Assembly (NCBI RefSeq): GCF_001500125.1
Contig: NZ_LQIV01000043.1
Span: forward strand, 124,001 to 188,000
Origin: Mycobacterium sp. IS-1742
GTDB taxonomy: Bacteria; Actinomycetota; Actinomycetes; Mycobacteriales; Mycobacteriaceae
Direction: 5' to 3'
DNA: 64,000 nucleotides
The notes under the pieces: model-generated
Told to the model about the DNA's origin: nothing
Database searches by the model: none
What the model saw: only the letters and a program-made list of their open reading frames with translations
Translations under genes and position numbers: made by a program
Part shown: one piece after another, positions 28,336 to 38,073 of the stretch
Layout: each line of letters begins with the position of its first letter
Numbering within the stretch: the first letter of the stretch is position 1

Positions 28336-29003
28336 GAGGTCACCTGGTCGAGTTTGGCGACTTTGTACGCGCCTTCGTCGGGAGCCATCTGGACCCGGAG
28401 GCGATATCCCTGCTCCTGGTCGGCGGCCTCGGAGTTGGTCACCTTGACCCGCACCGCGACCAGCACGTCGATGGACCCGTCGTCGTTGTGCTTCTCCACC
28501 GCCGCGCGCATGTCGGACACCTGCACCTGCACGTTGGCGGCACGGTAGGCGTCGACGAGCAGCCCGCCGTACAACCCGGCCTGTACGCCGAAGTCGCCCG
28601 TCGAGCACTCGAGGATCTTGGCCTGGCTCTCGGTCATCGCCGCCGCGTCCGGAGCGTGGGTGGCTGCCACGCAGTCCCGCGCGGCCGCCAGGGCGGCGGC
28701 CTCGTTCGACGCGAGTTCCGCGCTGTCCTGGTGCGACCGCATCGCCAGGTATCCGCCGACGCCGGCACCGGCGCCGAGCAGCAGGAGCACGAGGCAGATC
28801 GCCGCCAGCCATCCGCGGCCCAGGCGCGGCGGGCGCCGCCCGTCGTCCCCGGTCAGCACACCGGTGTGCGCCTCGGGGCTGTCCTCGACGGGGGATTCGG
28901 TTGTGGGGTTGGCTGGGTCGTCTGAAGATACTGCTACCGACTGGTCCGGCGTTTCCTCAGCATCGGTGGGGTTCAGCTGGCGGGTGCCAGCATCTCCTTC
29001 CAT
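28332..29003 (-). CDS. mam1A: Mce-associated membrane protein Mam1A (Rv0175-like)
   Basis: A 223-residue single-pass protein. An acidic N-terminal tail is followed by one helix (LAAICLVLLLLGAGAGVGGYLAM, about residues 65-87) and a mam domain with two Cys (AARDCVAATHAP and KILECSTGDF) placed to form a disulfide outside the membrane. The ATG at 29003 overlaps the mce1F stop by 31 nt. It is the first of the four mam genes that follow mce1F, as in M. tuberculosis. Confidence 0.83.
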   Translation of the reverse strand: MEGDAGTRQLNPTDAEETPDQSVAVSSDDPANPTTESPVEDSPEAHTGVLTGDDGRRPPRLGRGWLAAICLVLLLLGAGAGVGGYLAMRSHQDSAELASNEAAALAAARDCVAATHAPDAAAMTESQAKILECSTGDFGVQAGLYGGLLVDAYRAANVQVQVSDMRAAVEKHNDDGSIDVLVAVRVKVTNSEAADQEQGYRLRVQMAPDEGAYKVAKLDQVTS

Positions 29004-30532
29004 CCGTCGTCTCCTGGGTTGCTCGAATTGCTGACGTTGTACTTGACGCCGTCAGGTCCGACCACCTCGCCACTGGCTGGGTTGTACACAGCGGTTCCCG
29101 GTGGTCCTGGTGCCGGAGTGTAGATGCAGGGGTTGGGCTGCTGTCCACTGCACTGGACGCGGCCCTGCCCCGGCGGGCTCAACGGGTCGCTGACCGGCGA
29201 CGGCGGCTGCGGGAGCTGATCGGCGGGCAGCGGGTTCATCCCGTTGTTGATCGACGGGGCGGGGATCACGCCGTTGCGGCCCGGGTGCACCGGCTGGTTG
29301 CAGCGGGCACCGGCGGCCGGGCAGTCGCGGATCTGATTCGGATCGCCGTACCAGGGGTTGGTGCCCAGCGGCACGTACGGTTCGTCGCTGCGGCACTCCT
29401 TCGGCGTCGCCGCCCGCTTACCCGGCACGTCGGCGCACGGATAGTTGCGCGCACCGCGGACGACGTTGGCCTGGAAGTCCTTCGGGATCTTGCAGTAGGT
29501 GCCCGACGGCAGCTCTTTCATGCTGGTGTCGGCCGGCGCACGCCACTCCGATGCGGGCAGGAACCCGGTCAGACACGGCGGCGGCTGGTTGATCGACAGA
29601 CCGAAGTGCAGCAGGCCCTCGCCCTCGAAGATCGTGCCCGCCTGCGCGACCGACGCGCCCTGCGGCAGCACCACCAGGGCCTGTTCCAGGCCCTTGTTGT
29701 AGCGCTTGAGCATGTCGATGACCACGGCCAGATTGGCCAGCGTCTGCGGCAACGAGTCCCGCACGCCGCTGAACACCGCGTTGAGCTGGTCGGCGGTCGG
29801 CGCGGCCTGCTGCAGCCCGCTGCGCAGTGCGGCGTCCTGTTCGGCCGACTGGGCCGCCAGGATGTTCAGGTTGCGCGACCACTGCGCGATGTTGTCGCCG
29901 GAGTTCACCTGGCTCTCCAGGATCGGCGCCGAATTCGCGATGATGTCGTTGACCGGACCCAGGTTGTCCTTGAAGTCCTGGGCGATCAACGTGGTGGAGT
30001 CCACCAGCCGCTGCAACGACGGGCCGAGGCCGCCGACCGCGTCCGCGGTCTCGGTGAGCAGCGCGTCGATCTTCTCCCTGGGCAGCACGGCAAGGCCCTC
30101 GTTGGCCGCATCGAGTGCGGGTCCCACCTCGCTGGGCACCGTGCTCTTGGTGATGGTCTGCCCGTCGCTGAAGTACTGGCCCGGGTTGCCGGTCGACACC
30201 AGGTCGAGGTACTGCTCACCGATGGCCGAGACCGAGTGCACGTTGGCGCTCGCATCGACCGGGATCCTGTACCGGTTGTCGATGCTCATGGTCGCCTTGG
30301 CGGCGCGCTCGGTGGGCTCGACCGCGGTGACCTTGCCGATCGTCGTGCCGCGGTAGGTGACGTTGGCGGTTGAGTAGAGGCCGCCCGACCTCGGCAGTTC
30401 GGCGTGCAGCGTGTACTGCCCGATCCCGACCAGGCTGGGCACCCGCAGGTAATACCAGCCGAGCACCGCGAGCGCGATCACCGTCAGCACCGTGAAGATG
30501 ATCAGCTGGATCTTGATGAAGCGAGTCAGCAC
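28973..30532 (-). CDS. mce1F: Mce-family protein Mce1F
   Basis: A 519-residue secreted or membrane-anchored MCE/MlaD protein, one of six that build the lipid-conducting tunnel of the Mce1 fatty-acid importer. The N-terminal helix (IQLIIFTVLTVIALAVLGWYYL) anchors it, followed by the MCE domain (TANVTYRGTTIGKVTAVEPTE, about residues 38-118), a long helical region to about residue 330, and a Pro/Asn-rich Cys-containing tail. The length is close to Rv0174 (515, from memory). GTG at 30532 is 3 nt after the mce1E stop. Confidence 0.93.
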   Translation of the reverse strand: MLTRFIKIQLIIFTVLTVIALAVLGWYYLRVPSLVGIGQYTLHAELPRSGGLYSTANVTYRGTTIGKVTAVEPTERAAKATMSIDNRYRIPVDASANVHSVSAIGEQYLDLVSTGNPGQYFSDGQTITKSTVPSEVGPALDAANEGLAVLPREKIDALLTETADAVGGLGPSLQRLVDSTTLIAQDFKDNLGPVNDIIANSAPILESQVNSGDNIAQWSRNLNILAAQSAEQDAALRSGLQQAAPTADQLNAVFSGVRDSLPQTLANLAVVIDMLKRYNKGLEQALVVLPQGASVAQAGTIFEGEGLLHFGLSINQPPPCLTGFLPASEWRAPADTSMKELPSGTYCKIPKDFQANVVRGARNYPCADVPGKRAATPKECRSDEPYVPLGTNPWYGDPNQIRDCPAAGARCNQPVHPGRNGVIPAPSINNGMNPLPADQLPQPPSPVSDPLSPPGQGRVQCSGQQPNPCIYTPAPGPPGTAVYNPASGEVVGPDGVKYNVSNSSNPGDDGWKEMLAPAS

Positions 30533-30535
30533 CGC

Positions 30536-31687
30536 TCACTCACCCCTTTCGACCAGCGGTCCGTTCGGTGCGCTGTGCGCGTTCGGCGTGAAGCGCACGT
30601 CCGGGATCATTGTCGCCGGGTCGCGGCCCCACGACTGTTCGAGCGCGCGGGCCATACCCGACACACCGGTGCCGGACAGGAAAGCGTTATCGAGGGCCGA
30701 CAACGTCAGGTCCACGTTCAGCGACACGTTGATGTAGTCCCCGCGCACCACCTTCGGGATGTTCTCGATGCTGAACGGGGCGGTCAGCATCAGCTTGAGC
30801 GCACCGATCAGGTACGGCGACGACCTGGCCAACTGCTTGAGCGGACGCTGCAGGTTCTGCAGGTTGGTGTTCAGGGGGTCCTGGGCCTGGCCGAGGTAGG
30901 TGTCGGCCGCGCGGCTGATGCGGCCCACCGCGATCACGGCGTCGGCGAACAGATCCCGCGTCTCGGCGAAGTGCTCGATCAGCGGCGGGAACTCGGTGAG
31001 CACACGGTCGAGGGTGTCGTTGCGGCTCGCCACGATGTTGAGCAACCGGTTCGTCGAGTCGATGGCGCGGGTGAGGTCTTCACGCTGCTGGTTGAGCTCG
31101 TCGGTGAACACGTCGAGCCGGCCGAGGAACTCGCGGATCTGCTCCGCCCGCCCGGTCAGCAGGTTGTTCACCTCGGTCTGGATCACCTCGAGGTTGGGGA
31201 TGCCTCCGCCGCGCAGGATCGTCGCGATGCTGGCGAGCACCCGCTCGGTGGTGGGGAACGCCGAGGCGTTCTTCAGCGGGATGGTGTCCCCGTCGCGAAG
31301 CGGCTCCGACGACGGATCCGGTGGTGCCTCCAGCTCGACGTGCTGGGACCCCAGGAGGCTGGTCTGACCGATCTTGGCCAGCGCGTTGGACGGCAGTTCG
31401 ACACCCGGCTGGATGCCCAGCTTGAGGGTTGCGACCCAGTTCTTCAGCTCGATCGCGCGGACGGTCCCGACGAAGACGTCGGCCACCCGGACCCGGCTGT
31501 TGACGTTGAGCGCCAACGTGTCCGGCATCTGGACGTACACCGTCATGGCATCGCCGCCGGTGCCCGGACCGCCGGGCAACGGCACGTTCGCGATGCCCTT
31601 CCACGAACCGCACGACGTCAGCACCACCGCGGCCACGGCGAGCGCGACCGTGCGGGTGGCGAGACGACGGATCCTGTGCTTCATCAC
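30536..31687 (-). CDS. mce1E: Mce-family lipoprotein Mce1E (LprK)
   Basis: A 383-residue MCE protein with a lipobox (VVLTSC, Cys near residue 26), the lipid-anchored member of the six Mce1 subunits. The MCE domain follows (LNVNSRVRVADVFVGTVRAIEL), then a helical needle region. Two starts are possible: GTG at 31687, giving a 4-nt overlap with the mce1D stop, or ATG one codon later. The lipid anchor and its place fifth in the operon match Rv0173. Confidence 0.93.
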   Translation of the reverse strand: MMKHRIRRLATRTVALAVAAVVLTSCGSWKGIANVPLPGGPGTGGDAMTVYVQMPDTLALNVNSRVRVADVFVGTVRAIELKNWVATLKLGIQPGVELPSNALAKIGQTSLLGSQHVELEAPPDPSSEPLRDGDTIPLKNASAFPTTERVLASIATILRGGGIPNLEVIQTEVNNLLTGRAEQIREFLGRLDVFTDELNQQREDLTRAIDSTNRLLNIVASRNDTLDRVLTEFPPLIEHFAETRDLFADAVIAVGRISRAADTYLGQAQDPLNTNLQNLQRPLKQLARSSPYLIGALKLMLTAPFSIENIPKVVRGDYINVSLNVDLTLSALDNAFLSGTGVSGMARALEQSWGRDPATMIPDVRFTPNAHSAPNGPLVERGE

Positions 31688-33330
31688 GGCGCTCCTGCTT
31701 CAGCGGGCAACGGCGGGCCTGCCGGTGCGGGTGCCTGCGCGGCGGGCGCGGGTCCTGGCGCCGGACCCGACAGCGGGGAGCCCCCGGGGTCGCCCGGGAT
31801 GACACCCGGGGCGGGTGCGGGCGGCGGGCCGGGTTGCGGGTACCACGGCGGCGGCAACGGATTGCGTTCGTCGAAGGCGTTCGGCGGGCCGGGCAGGTTG
31901 CCGTCGCGCGTGGTGCCGAACGCGGGCGGTGCACCCGGGATCGGCGCGTCGGGTCCGCCGAGCAGCGCGGCCAGCGACTGCGGCGTCAGCATGTTCGCGG
32001 TGAACGGCTGCACGTCGACGCCCTGCATCCCCGGGGCGACGACCCAGCCGGGCTCGTGGTTGCCGTGGGAGAACAACGTGTCGCGGGAGAAGATGCCGGG
32101 CACCGTGGTGTCCTTGTATCCCGGCGGCGGGCGCAGCCGGTCCTCGGAGTAGGCGATCATCTTCGGCAACGTCATGGCCGTGCTGATCTGGTTCAACCCG
32201 AACGGCGGGAAGTTGAACTTCAGCGCATCGAGGATCGGCGCCAGGTACTGCGCGCACAGTTCCGCCGACTCCTGGTAGCCCAGCCGGCTGCCCGCCTGGA
32301 TCGAACTGCAGATGAACTGCATCGGGTTGGCCATGCCGTTGATGACCGGCACACCGACGATGCCGCCGTTGACCGGTGAGCTGATGTTGAGGATGTTGCC
32401 GCCCAGGTTCGGTAACACGTGCAGACCCGTTTCCAGACCGTCGAGCGGTTCGGGCTGCAGGATCGCGTTGGTCACGTCGGCGAGGTTGTTGATGTCCTTG
32501 GTCAGGACCTCACTGTTCTCGTCGAGGAACCCGCGCGTGGTGGTGAGCAGCTCGTTGAGGTCCTGCAGCGCGGTCGCCAGCTCGCGGTCGGTGTTGGTGA
32601 ACGAGTTGGTGAACTGCGCCAGGTCGTCATTGAGGGCGACGAACTGCTGATCGCTGCGGTAGAGCGCGTTGACGAACAACGCGAGGCTCTTGACCACGCT
32701 GAAGAAGTCACCGCGGCCCTCGTTGAGGGTGGTCAGCGCCTCCGAGAGGCTGTTCAACGTCGTGTTGATCTGCTTTCCCTTGCCGGACAGACCGTCGGCG
32801 AAGGACTCGATCACGTCACCGAACGGACCCTTGGGCTGGTCCGGCGTGGGGCCGAGGTCGGTGAGGATGCGGTCGAGCGAGTCACGCAGCTCGTCGTACT
32901 CGACGGGCACCTGGGTGCGGTCGATCGGGATGACCGCGTCATCCTCCATGACCGGGCCGCCGGTGTACGGCGGGGCCAGCTGAATGGTGCGCGAGGCCAC
33001 CAGGCTCGGGTTGAGGATCGACGCGGTGGCGTTCGCGGGCACCTTGTACTTCGACTCGTAGCTGAAGGTCACCTTCATCTTGTCGCCCGCCGGTTCGATC
33101 TTGTCGATCGTGCCGACCCGCACACCCATGATCTGCACCTTGTCGCCGGGGTACAGCGCCAGGGTGTCGGAGAAGTACGCCACGACGGTGTTCGTGGACA
33201 GCCTCTTGTACAGCTGCCAGCCCGCGAACGCGGCCACCAGCGCCAGCACCACGACAAGCGTGCCGATGATCACCGAAGCGCGTGACAACGTCGGCATCTT
33301 CATGTTCCGCACGTTGAAGATCGTTGACAT
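31684..33330 (-). CDS. mce1D: Mce-family protein Mce1D
   Basis: A 548-residue MCE protein. An N-terminal helix (SVIIGTLVVVLALVAAFAGW) precedes the MCE domain (LALYPGDKVQIMGVRVGTIDKIEP), then a long coiled-coil-like region and a Pro/Gly/Ala-rich C-terminal tail of about 100 residues. The tail is longer than usual and likely disordered in the outer envelope. It overlaps mce1E by 4 nt and starts 14 nt after mce1C, the only notable gap among the six mce genes besides E/F. Confidence 0.93.
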   Translation of the reverse strand: MSTIFNVRNMKMPTLSRASVIIGTLVVVLALVAAFAGWQLYKRLSTNTVVAYFSDTLALYPGDKVQIMGVRVGTIDKIEPAGDKMKVTFSYESKYKVPANATASILNPSLVASRTIQLAPPYTGGPVMEDDAVIPIDRTQVPVEYDELRDSLDRILTDLGPTPDQPKGPFGDVIESFADGLSGKGKQINTTLNSLSEALTTLNEGRGDFFSVVKSLALFVNALYRSDQQFVALNDDLAQFTNSFTNTDRELATALQDLNELLTTTRGFLDENSEVLTKDINNLADVTNAILQPEPLDGLETGLHVLPNLGGNILNISSPVNGGIVGVPVINGMANPMQFICSSIQAGSRLGYQESAELCAQYLAPILDALKFNFPPFGLNQISTAMTLPKMIAYSEDRLRPPPGYKDTTVPGIFSRDTLFSHGNHEPGWVVAPGMQGVDVQPFTANMLTPQSLAALLGGPDAPIPGAPPAFGTTRDGNLPGPPNAFDERNPLPPPWYPQPGPPPAPAPGVIPGDPGGSPLSGPAPGPAPAAQAPAPAGPPLPAEAGAP

Positions 33331-33344
33331 TGATCAGGCCCCCG

Positions 33345-34931
33345 TCATTGTTGAGATCCCGGCGGGAGGAACGGTGGATTGCCCGGCAGCGGACCCGTCT
33401 GGGCGGGCGACAGCTGCTGGCCCGGCCCCGGCGGCGGCGGCGGACCCGGCAGCGGGGGCGGCGGCGGCACGTTGTTCACCTGACCGCCTACGGCCGTCGG
33501 ACCGGGGAACGGTCCCGGCGGCTCGTTGCGCGCACCCGGCGGGGCCGGCGGCAGCGGCACGGGCGTACCCGGCACCACGGGCGCCTGCTGACCCGGCACC
33601 CCGGAACTGGCGACGCCGGGAGTGGGCAACATGCCGTTCGGGTTCGGCTCCGACGTCGCCACGTTGGGCCGGCCGTGGTAGTTCGGACCGTAGGGATTGT
33701 CGCCGAACGGGCCGACGCTCAGGTCCGCACACGGCAGCGGATTGCCCGGTGTGGGCAGGCCGTCGGCCGGCGGGGTGTAGGAACATGGGTCGCCCCTCGG
33801 CACCGCGGGATTCGGGTACTCCGGAGTGCCCTGCAGGGTCGCCGGCGCAGGCGGCGGCGCACCGTTGGGCTGACGCACCCCGTTCGGATCCGGGAACTGG
33901 TAGGCCGGCAGACCGGCGTCACGCCAGAACTTCTGCGGGTCGATGCCGCGCTTCTTGAACGCCGCGTCGACGTACGGCTGCAGGATCCAGTAGGGCGCCA
34001 GGTTGACCAGCATGACCTTGAAGTACGGGCCGGACGCGAAGGCCTCGGCCAGCGATGCGGTGAACTTGCTCAGCGTGGTCAGCACGTCGACCAGGTCGAA
34101 TTTGCGCTCGACGAGGATGTCGCTGATCACGCGCAGCTGCTCGAGCACCCTGTTGAGGTTCGGGTTGTCGTCGATGAAGCCCTCGACCTGCTCCGAGAAC
34201 GCCGACACCCGCTCCAGCAGCTGGCCGACGGCGTAGCTGCGCTCGTTGATCGCGGCCAGCAGGGTCTGCGCGTTGACCAGCAGCGCATTCACCTGACCGC
34301 TGCGCTCACCCAGCACCCCGGCGATCTTGTTGGCATTGGCCAGCAGCTGTTTGAGCTGCTCGTCGCGCTTACCGATGGTGTCGGAGAAGCGGGCCACCCC
34401 GTCGAGCGCCGCGCTCAGGTGCGGATAGGTCTGGTCGATCGTCTCCGACAGCACATTGAGCGACTCGCGCACCGATGTGGTGTCCCAGCCGGATGCCGAC
34501 TTGGTGAGGTCGAAGAACGCGTCGTAGATCTGGTACGGCGTGGTCGTCTGCCCCAGCGGCAGAATTCCGTTCGCCTCCAGCGCAGTCGACCCACGCGGCT
34601 CGATCTCGATGTTCTTGCGGCCCAGAATCGTATCCGTGCGAATCGCCGCGCGGCTGTCACTGCCGATCTGCGTACCGCCCAGCGTGAAGCCGACGACGAC
34701 CTTGTCGCCCTCGATCTCGGTCTTGAGCACCTCGCCGACGTCGACGCCGGCGATGCGGACCTTGTCGCCGGGGTTGATGCCGCCGGTGTCGCCGAACTGC
34801 GCGAAGTACCTCGGCTTGGCGAACAGCATAGGCACGCTGGCGAAGCTCTGTCCGACCCCGACGACGAGCACCAGGATGATGATGCCCATCAACCCGCCGC
34901 GGAGGCGGTTCGATCCCTCGAGCGTTCTCAT
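33345..34931 (-). CDS. mce1C: Mce-family protein Mce1C
   Basis: A 528-residue MCE protein: N-terminal helix (GGLMGIIILVLVVGVGQSF), MCE domain (GDTGGINPGDKVRIAGVDVGEVLKTEIEGD), helical region, and a Pro-rich tail from about residue 360 ending in runs of PPPPPLPGPPPPPGP. ATG at 34931 overlaps the mce1B stop (ATGA) and matches the N-terminus I recall for Rv0171 (MRTL); the frame stays open 4 codons further upstream. Proline-rich tails on Mce subunits may span or contact the wall. Confidence 0.93.
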   Translation of the reverse strand: MRTLEGSNRLRGGLMGIIILVLVVGVGQSFASVPMLFAKPRYFAQFGDTGGINPGDKVRIAGVDVGEVLKTEIEGDKVVVGFTLGGTQIGSDSRAAIRTDTILGRKNIEIEPRGSTALEANGILPLGQTTTPYQIYDAFFDLTKSASGWDTTSVRESLNVLSETIDQTYPHLSAALDGVARFSDTIGKRDEQLKQLLANANKIAGVLGERSGQVNALLVNAQTLLAAINERSYAVGQLLERVSAFSEQVEGFIDDNPNLNRVLEQLRVISDILVERKFDLVDVLTTLSKFTASLAEAFASGPYFKVMLVNLAPYWILQPYVDAAFKKRGIDPQKFWRDAGLPAYQFPDPNGVRQPNGAPPPAPATLQGTPEYPNPAVPRGDPCSYTPPADGLPTPGNPLPCADLSVGPFGDNPYGPNYHGRPNVATSEPNPNGMLPTPGVASSGVPGQQAPVVPGTPVPLPPAPPGARNEPPGPFPGPTAVGGQVNNVPPPPPLPGPPPPPGPGQQLSPAQTGPLPGNPPFLPPGSQQ

Positions 34932-35959
34932 TGCGGAGTGCACCTACCCGTGGGCTGACCCCACACCTTGACGGTGCGCACCGGCCCGCCCGGCTGCAGG
35001 CCATTGAGCTTGAGCGTCACGTCGCAGGCGTAGAAGTTGAAGAAGTCGCCGTACACGCCGCCGGCGCGGCCGATGATCTTCAACGCGTTCGGCAACCGGA
35101 CGAGGATGTCATTGAGCTGACCCTTCTGCTCGACCAGCGGCTGCTGGGTGGCCTCCAGGTAGCCGACCGTGTCCTGCAGCAGCGGCCGGTTCTCGGCGAG
35201 CAGGTCGGCCACGGTGCCCGCGGCGTCGCTGATGTCGGCGACCGACGACGCGATCGGGTCGGCGCGGTTCTTCAAACCGGTGATGAGCCGCTCGAAGTTC
35301 ACCAGCGTTTCGTCGAACTGCTCCTGGTGCCTGACGGTGGTGTCGAGCACGGTGTTGAGGTTGCGGATCACCTCACCGATCGCCTGGTCTCGATCGGCCA
35401 GCGCCGACGTCAGCGACGCGGTCTGGTCGAGGATGTCGTTGATGGTGCCGCCCTGCCCCTGGAATACCGTGATGATCGACCTGGCGATGTTGTTGACCTT
35501 CTCCGGGTCGAGCGCCCGGAACAGCGGGCGGAAACCGCCGATGAGCGCGTCGAGGTCCAGCGCGGGTTCGGTGCGCTCGACCGGGATGGTGCCGCCGGAG
35601 GGCATCTTCCGATCGCTGTCGCCGCGCTTGAGTTCGAGGTAGCGGTCGCCGATCAGGTTCAGGTAGCGCACCGACGCGGTGGACTCGTCGAACAGGGGCA
35701 GGGACCGGTCGACCTTGAAGTCGACCTTGACCCGGCTGCCCCCTTCGATCAGCTCGATCTTGGAGACCTTGCCGACCTCGACGCCGGAGGCGCGGACGAA
35801 CTGGCCGGGCCGCAGGCCGCTGACATTGGTGAAGATCGCCGAGTAGCCGGTGGTGCGATCGAAACGCATCTGACCGAACACCACGATGATGATCGCGGTG
35901 AACAGCAGCAGCACCAGCGAGAAGGCGCCGAGTTTGAGTGCGGTACCGGTGATTTTCAT
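34928..35959 (-). CDS. mce1B: Mce-family protein Mce1B
   Basis: A 343-residue MCE protein, the shortest of the six, as is usual for the B subunit (346 in Rv0170, from memory). The N-terminal helix (LGAFSLVLLLFTAIIIVVFG) is followed by the MCE domain (SGLRPGQFVRASGVEVGKVSKIELIEGG) and a helical region. It lacks the Pro-rich tail and ends with a Cys-containing segment (NFYACDVTLKLNG and GRCTPQ). ATG at 35959 overlaps the mce1A stop by 4 nt; the frame upstream of it is shadow. Confidence 0.93.
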   Translation of the reverse strand: MKITGTALKLGAFSLVLLLFTAIIIVVFGQMRFDRTTGYSAIFTNVSGLRPGQFVRASGVEVGKVSKIELIEGGSRVKVDFKVDRSLPLFDESTASVRYLNLIGDRYLELKRGDSDRKMPSGGTIPVERTEPALDLDALIGGFRPLFRALDPEKVNNIARSIITVFQGQGGTINDILDQTASLTSALADRDQAIGEVIRNLNTVLDTTVRHQEQFDETLVNFERLITGLKNRADPIASSVADISDAAGTVADLLAENRPLLQDTVGYLEATQQPLVEQKGQLNDILVRLPNALKIIGRAGGVYGDFFNFYACDVTLKLNGLQPGGPVRTVKVWGQPTGRCTPQ

Positions 35960-37176
35960 GGGTTGATCGTGTTCTCCCCGATCTGGCGTCCCCAGACGTA
36001 TTCGATGGCGATCGGTTGACCGAGTTCGAGATGGTTGTACGGCGCAAGGGAGGCGCCTGTGTCGAGGACCAGGTACGGCGCGGGCCACAGATCCCGGGTG
36101 ATGGGCTGCCAGCAGCCGGGCCGCCCCTCCGGACCACCCTTGGCGTTCACGCGCGGCAGGTTGTCCGGGTACACGTACGGGTTGCCCGCGCCGAGGGCCT
36201 CGGAGTGGGTGTTGAGCGAATAGCCGTTCCCGCCCAGCGACGACGAGATCTTCGGCTCCACGTCGTGGAAGTTGCGGATCGTGCAGAACAGCGCGGGGCT
36301 GTACTCGTCGAGCAGCGCACTCGTCGGGATGAGGTCCTCCGCACCGCGGACCAGGTAGGGACCACCACGTTCGAACACCTCACCGCCGGTGTTGCCGAAG
36401 CCGACCGCCGCGATGAGCGCCTGATCGAGGTTGCCGCGCTGTTCGTTGAGCGTGCGGGCCGTGGTCACCGCATTCTCCAGCCCGTCGAACAGATCGGGGG
36501 CGGCGTTGGCGTACACCTCGCCGAGGTCGGCCAGCCCGCGGACGTCCCGTCGGATCTGCGGCATCTGCGGGTTGAGGTCGGCCAGGATCGCGTTGCCGTT
36601 GACGATCGACTCGCCGAAGCGGTCGCCGAGGCCGTCCAGGGCCTGCGCGGTCGCGGTCAGGGTCTGGTTCAGCTTGACCGGGTCCACCTTCTCCGCCACC
36701 GACACGACGGTCTCGAACAGCGTGTTGAACTCCGTCGTCACGCTGGTCACGTCGATGACGTCGGTGGACTTGATCCGCTGCGGGACCGGGTCGGGCGGCG
36801 TGGTGAACGAGACGTACTTGTTGCCGAACACCGTGGTCGCCGAGATGTCCGCAAGCACGTTCGCCGGGATCAGCTGCATGTACTTCGTGTCGACCTCGAG
36901 CGTGATCCTGGCCCGGGGATCGTTGCCGACGCTGACCGCGTTGACCTCGGCGACGCGGCCGATCTCCACACCGTTGTAGGTGACCTTGGTGCCGGGGTCG
37001 AGGTTCAGGCCGGCGCGGGCGGCCATCATGGTCAGCTTCTCGCGCGAAGCGAAGTCGCCGCGGAACTGAAACGCGACCAGCGTGGCGACCACCGCGAAGA
37101 TCACCAGCAGGACGAGGCCCGCGATCTTGTACGGCGGCGTACGCGGCTTGTTGACGGGTGAGTTCGGCTCGGCCAT
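35956..37176 (-). CDS. mce1A: Mce-family protein Mce1A
   Basis: A 406-residue MCE protein. A helix at residues 18-36 (IAGLVLLVIFAVVATLVAFQF) leads into the MCE domain (AGLNLDPGTKVTYNGVEIGRVAEVNAVSVG) and then the helical needle region. The C-terminal part (LGGNGYSLNTHSEALGAGNPYVYPDNLPRVNAKGG) is the domain typical of A subunits. It is shorter than the 454 residues I recall for Rv0169, mainly at the C-terminus. It starts 2 nt after yrbE1B. Confidence 0.94.
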   Translation of the reverse strand: MAEPNSPVNKPRTPPYKIAGLVLLVIFAVVATLVAFQFRGDFASREKLTMMAARAGLNLDPGTKVTYNGVEIGRVAEVNAVSVGNDPRARITLEVDTKYMQLIPANVLADISATTVFGNKYVSFTTPPDPVPQRIKSTDVIDVTSVTTEFNTLFETVVSVAEKVDPVKLNQTLTATAQALDGLGDRFGESIVNGNAILADLNPQMPQIRRDVRGLADLGEVYANAAPDLFDGLENAVTTARTLNEQRGNLDQALIAAVGFGNTGGEVFERGGPYLVRGAEDLIPTSALLDEYSPALFCTIRNFHDVEPKISSSLGGNGYSLNTHSEALGAGNPYVYPDNLPRVNAKGGPEGRPGCWQPITRDLWPAPYLVLDTGASLAPYNHLELGQPIAIEYVWGRQIGENTINP

Positions 37177-37178
37177 GG

Positions 37179-38072
37179 CTACACCGTGAGGTTGAAGTTC
37201 GGGTCGGTGCCGTACAGCGCCAACGAGGCCAACAGGACAACCAGCACGATCGCGATGAGCGAGGCCCGCATCGAGCGGCCGACCGCCTCACCGACGCCCA
37301 CCGGACCACCACTGGCGTAGTAGCCGTAGTAGCAGTGGTTGAGCATGACGATGATCGAGATGATGATCGCCTGCACGAACGACCATGCGACGTCGTCGGG
37401 TCGCAGGAACGTACGGAAGTAGTGCTCATAGGTGCCGGTCGACTGCCCGTAGAACAGCGTCGTGGTCACCTGCGCCGATAGGAAGCTCATGATGATCGCC
37501 ATTGCGTAGAGCGGGATGATGACGATGAAGCCGGCCATGATGCGCGTCGACACCAGGTAGGAGATCGACTTGATGCCCATCACCTCGAGGGCGTCGATCT
37601 CCTCGCTGATGCGCATGGCGCCGAGTTCGGCGGTGGCGCCGGCGCCCACGGTCGCGGCCAGGGCCTGACCGGACACCACCGGGGCGGCGATGCGCACGTT
37701 GACCAGTGCGGCGAAGAATCCGGTGAACGCCTCGACGCCGATGTTGCCGAGCGAGGCGAACCCCTGGATCGCGATCAGCGAACCGCCCGAGAGGGTGACG
37801 AACCCGACGATCGCGACGGTGCCGCCGATGACGGCCATCGCGCCTGTGCCCATCCCGATCTCGGCGATCAGCCGCAGCACCTCCTTGCGGTAGTACCGCA
37901 GGGCGTGGCCGATCGAGCCGACGGCGGTGACGACGAACCACGCGACGTGGCCGACGCTGTCCAGACCTCGTGACGGCGCCGCGACGAGCTTCTCCGCGCG
38001 GGCATAACCGCGGGGGAAGCGCTGTCGCAGGACTGTCCCGGTCTTGGCGTTCGACTCCGATGTGGTTGCCAT
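37179..38072 (-). CDS. yrbE1B: MlaE-like ABC permease YrbE1B
   Basis: A 297-residue permease of the MlaE family, partner of YrbE1A in the inner-membrane core of the Mce1 importer. The conserved family segment is GAMRISEEIDALEVMGIKSISYLVSTRIMAG, flanked by five or so helices. ATG at 38072 leads a soluble N-terminus with an Arg-rich patch; the stop lies 2 nt before mce1A. The ATPase subunit (MceG) that drives this system is encoded elsewhere in mycobacteria and is not in this window. Confidence 0.94.
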   Translation of the reverse strand: MATTSESNAKTGTVLRQRFPRGYARAEKLVAAPSRGLDSVGHVAWFVVTAVGSIGHALRYYRKEVLRLIAEIGMGTGAMAVIGGTVAIVGFVTLSGGSLIAIQGFASLGNIGVEAFTGFFAALVNVRIAAPVVSGQALAATVGAGATAELGAMRISEEIDALEVMGIKSISYLVSTRIMAGFIVIIPLYAMAIIMSFLSAQVTTTLFYGQSTGTYEHYFRTFLRPDDVAWSFVQAIIISIIVMLNHCYYGYYASGGPVGVGEAVGRSMRASLIAIVLVVLLASLALYGTDPNFNLTV

Positions 38073-38073
38073 G

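Noticed and set aside
34931-36019. Long plus-strand frames across the mce1 operon
   Set aside because: Antisense shadows of mce genes with no domain, ribosome site or promoter.
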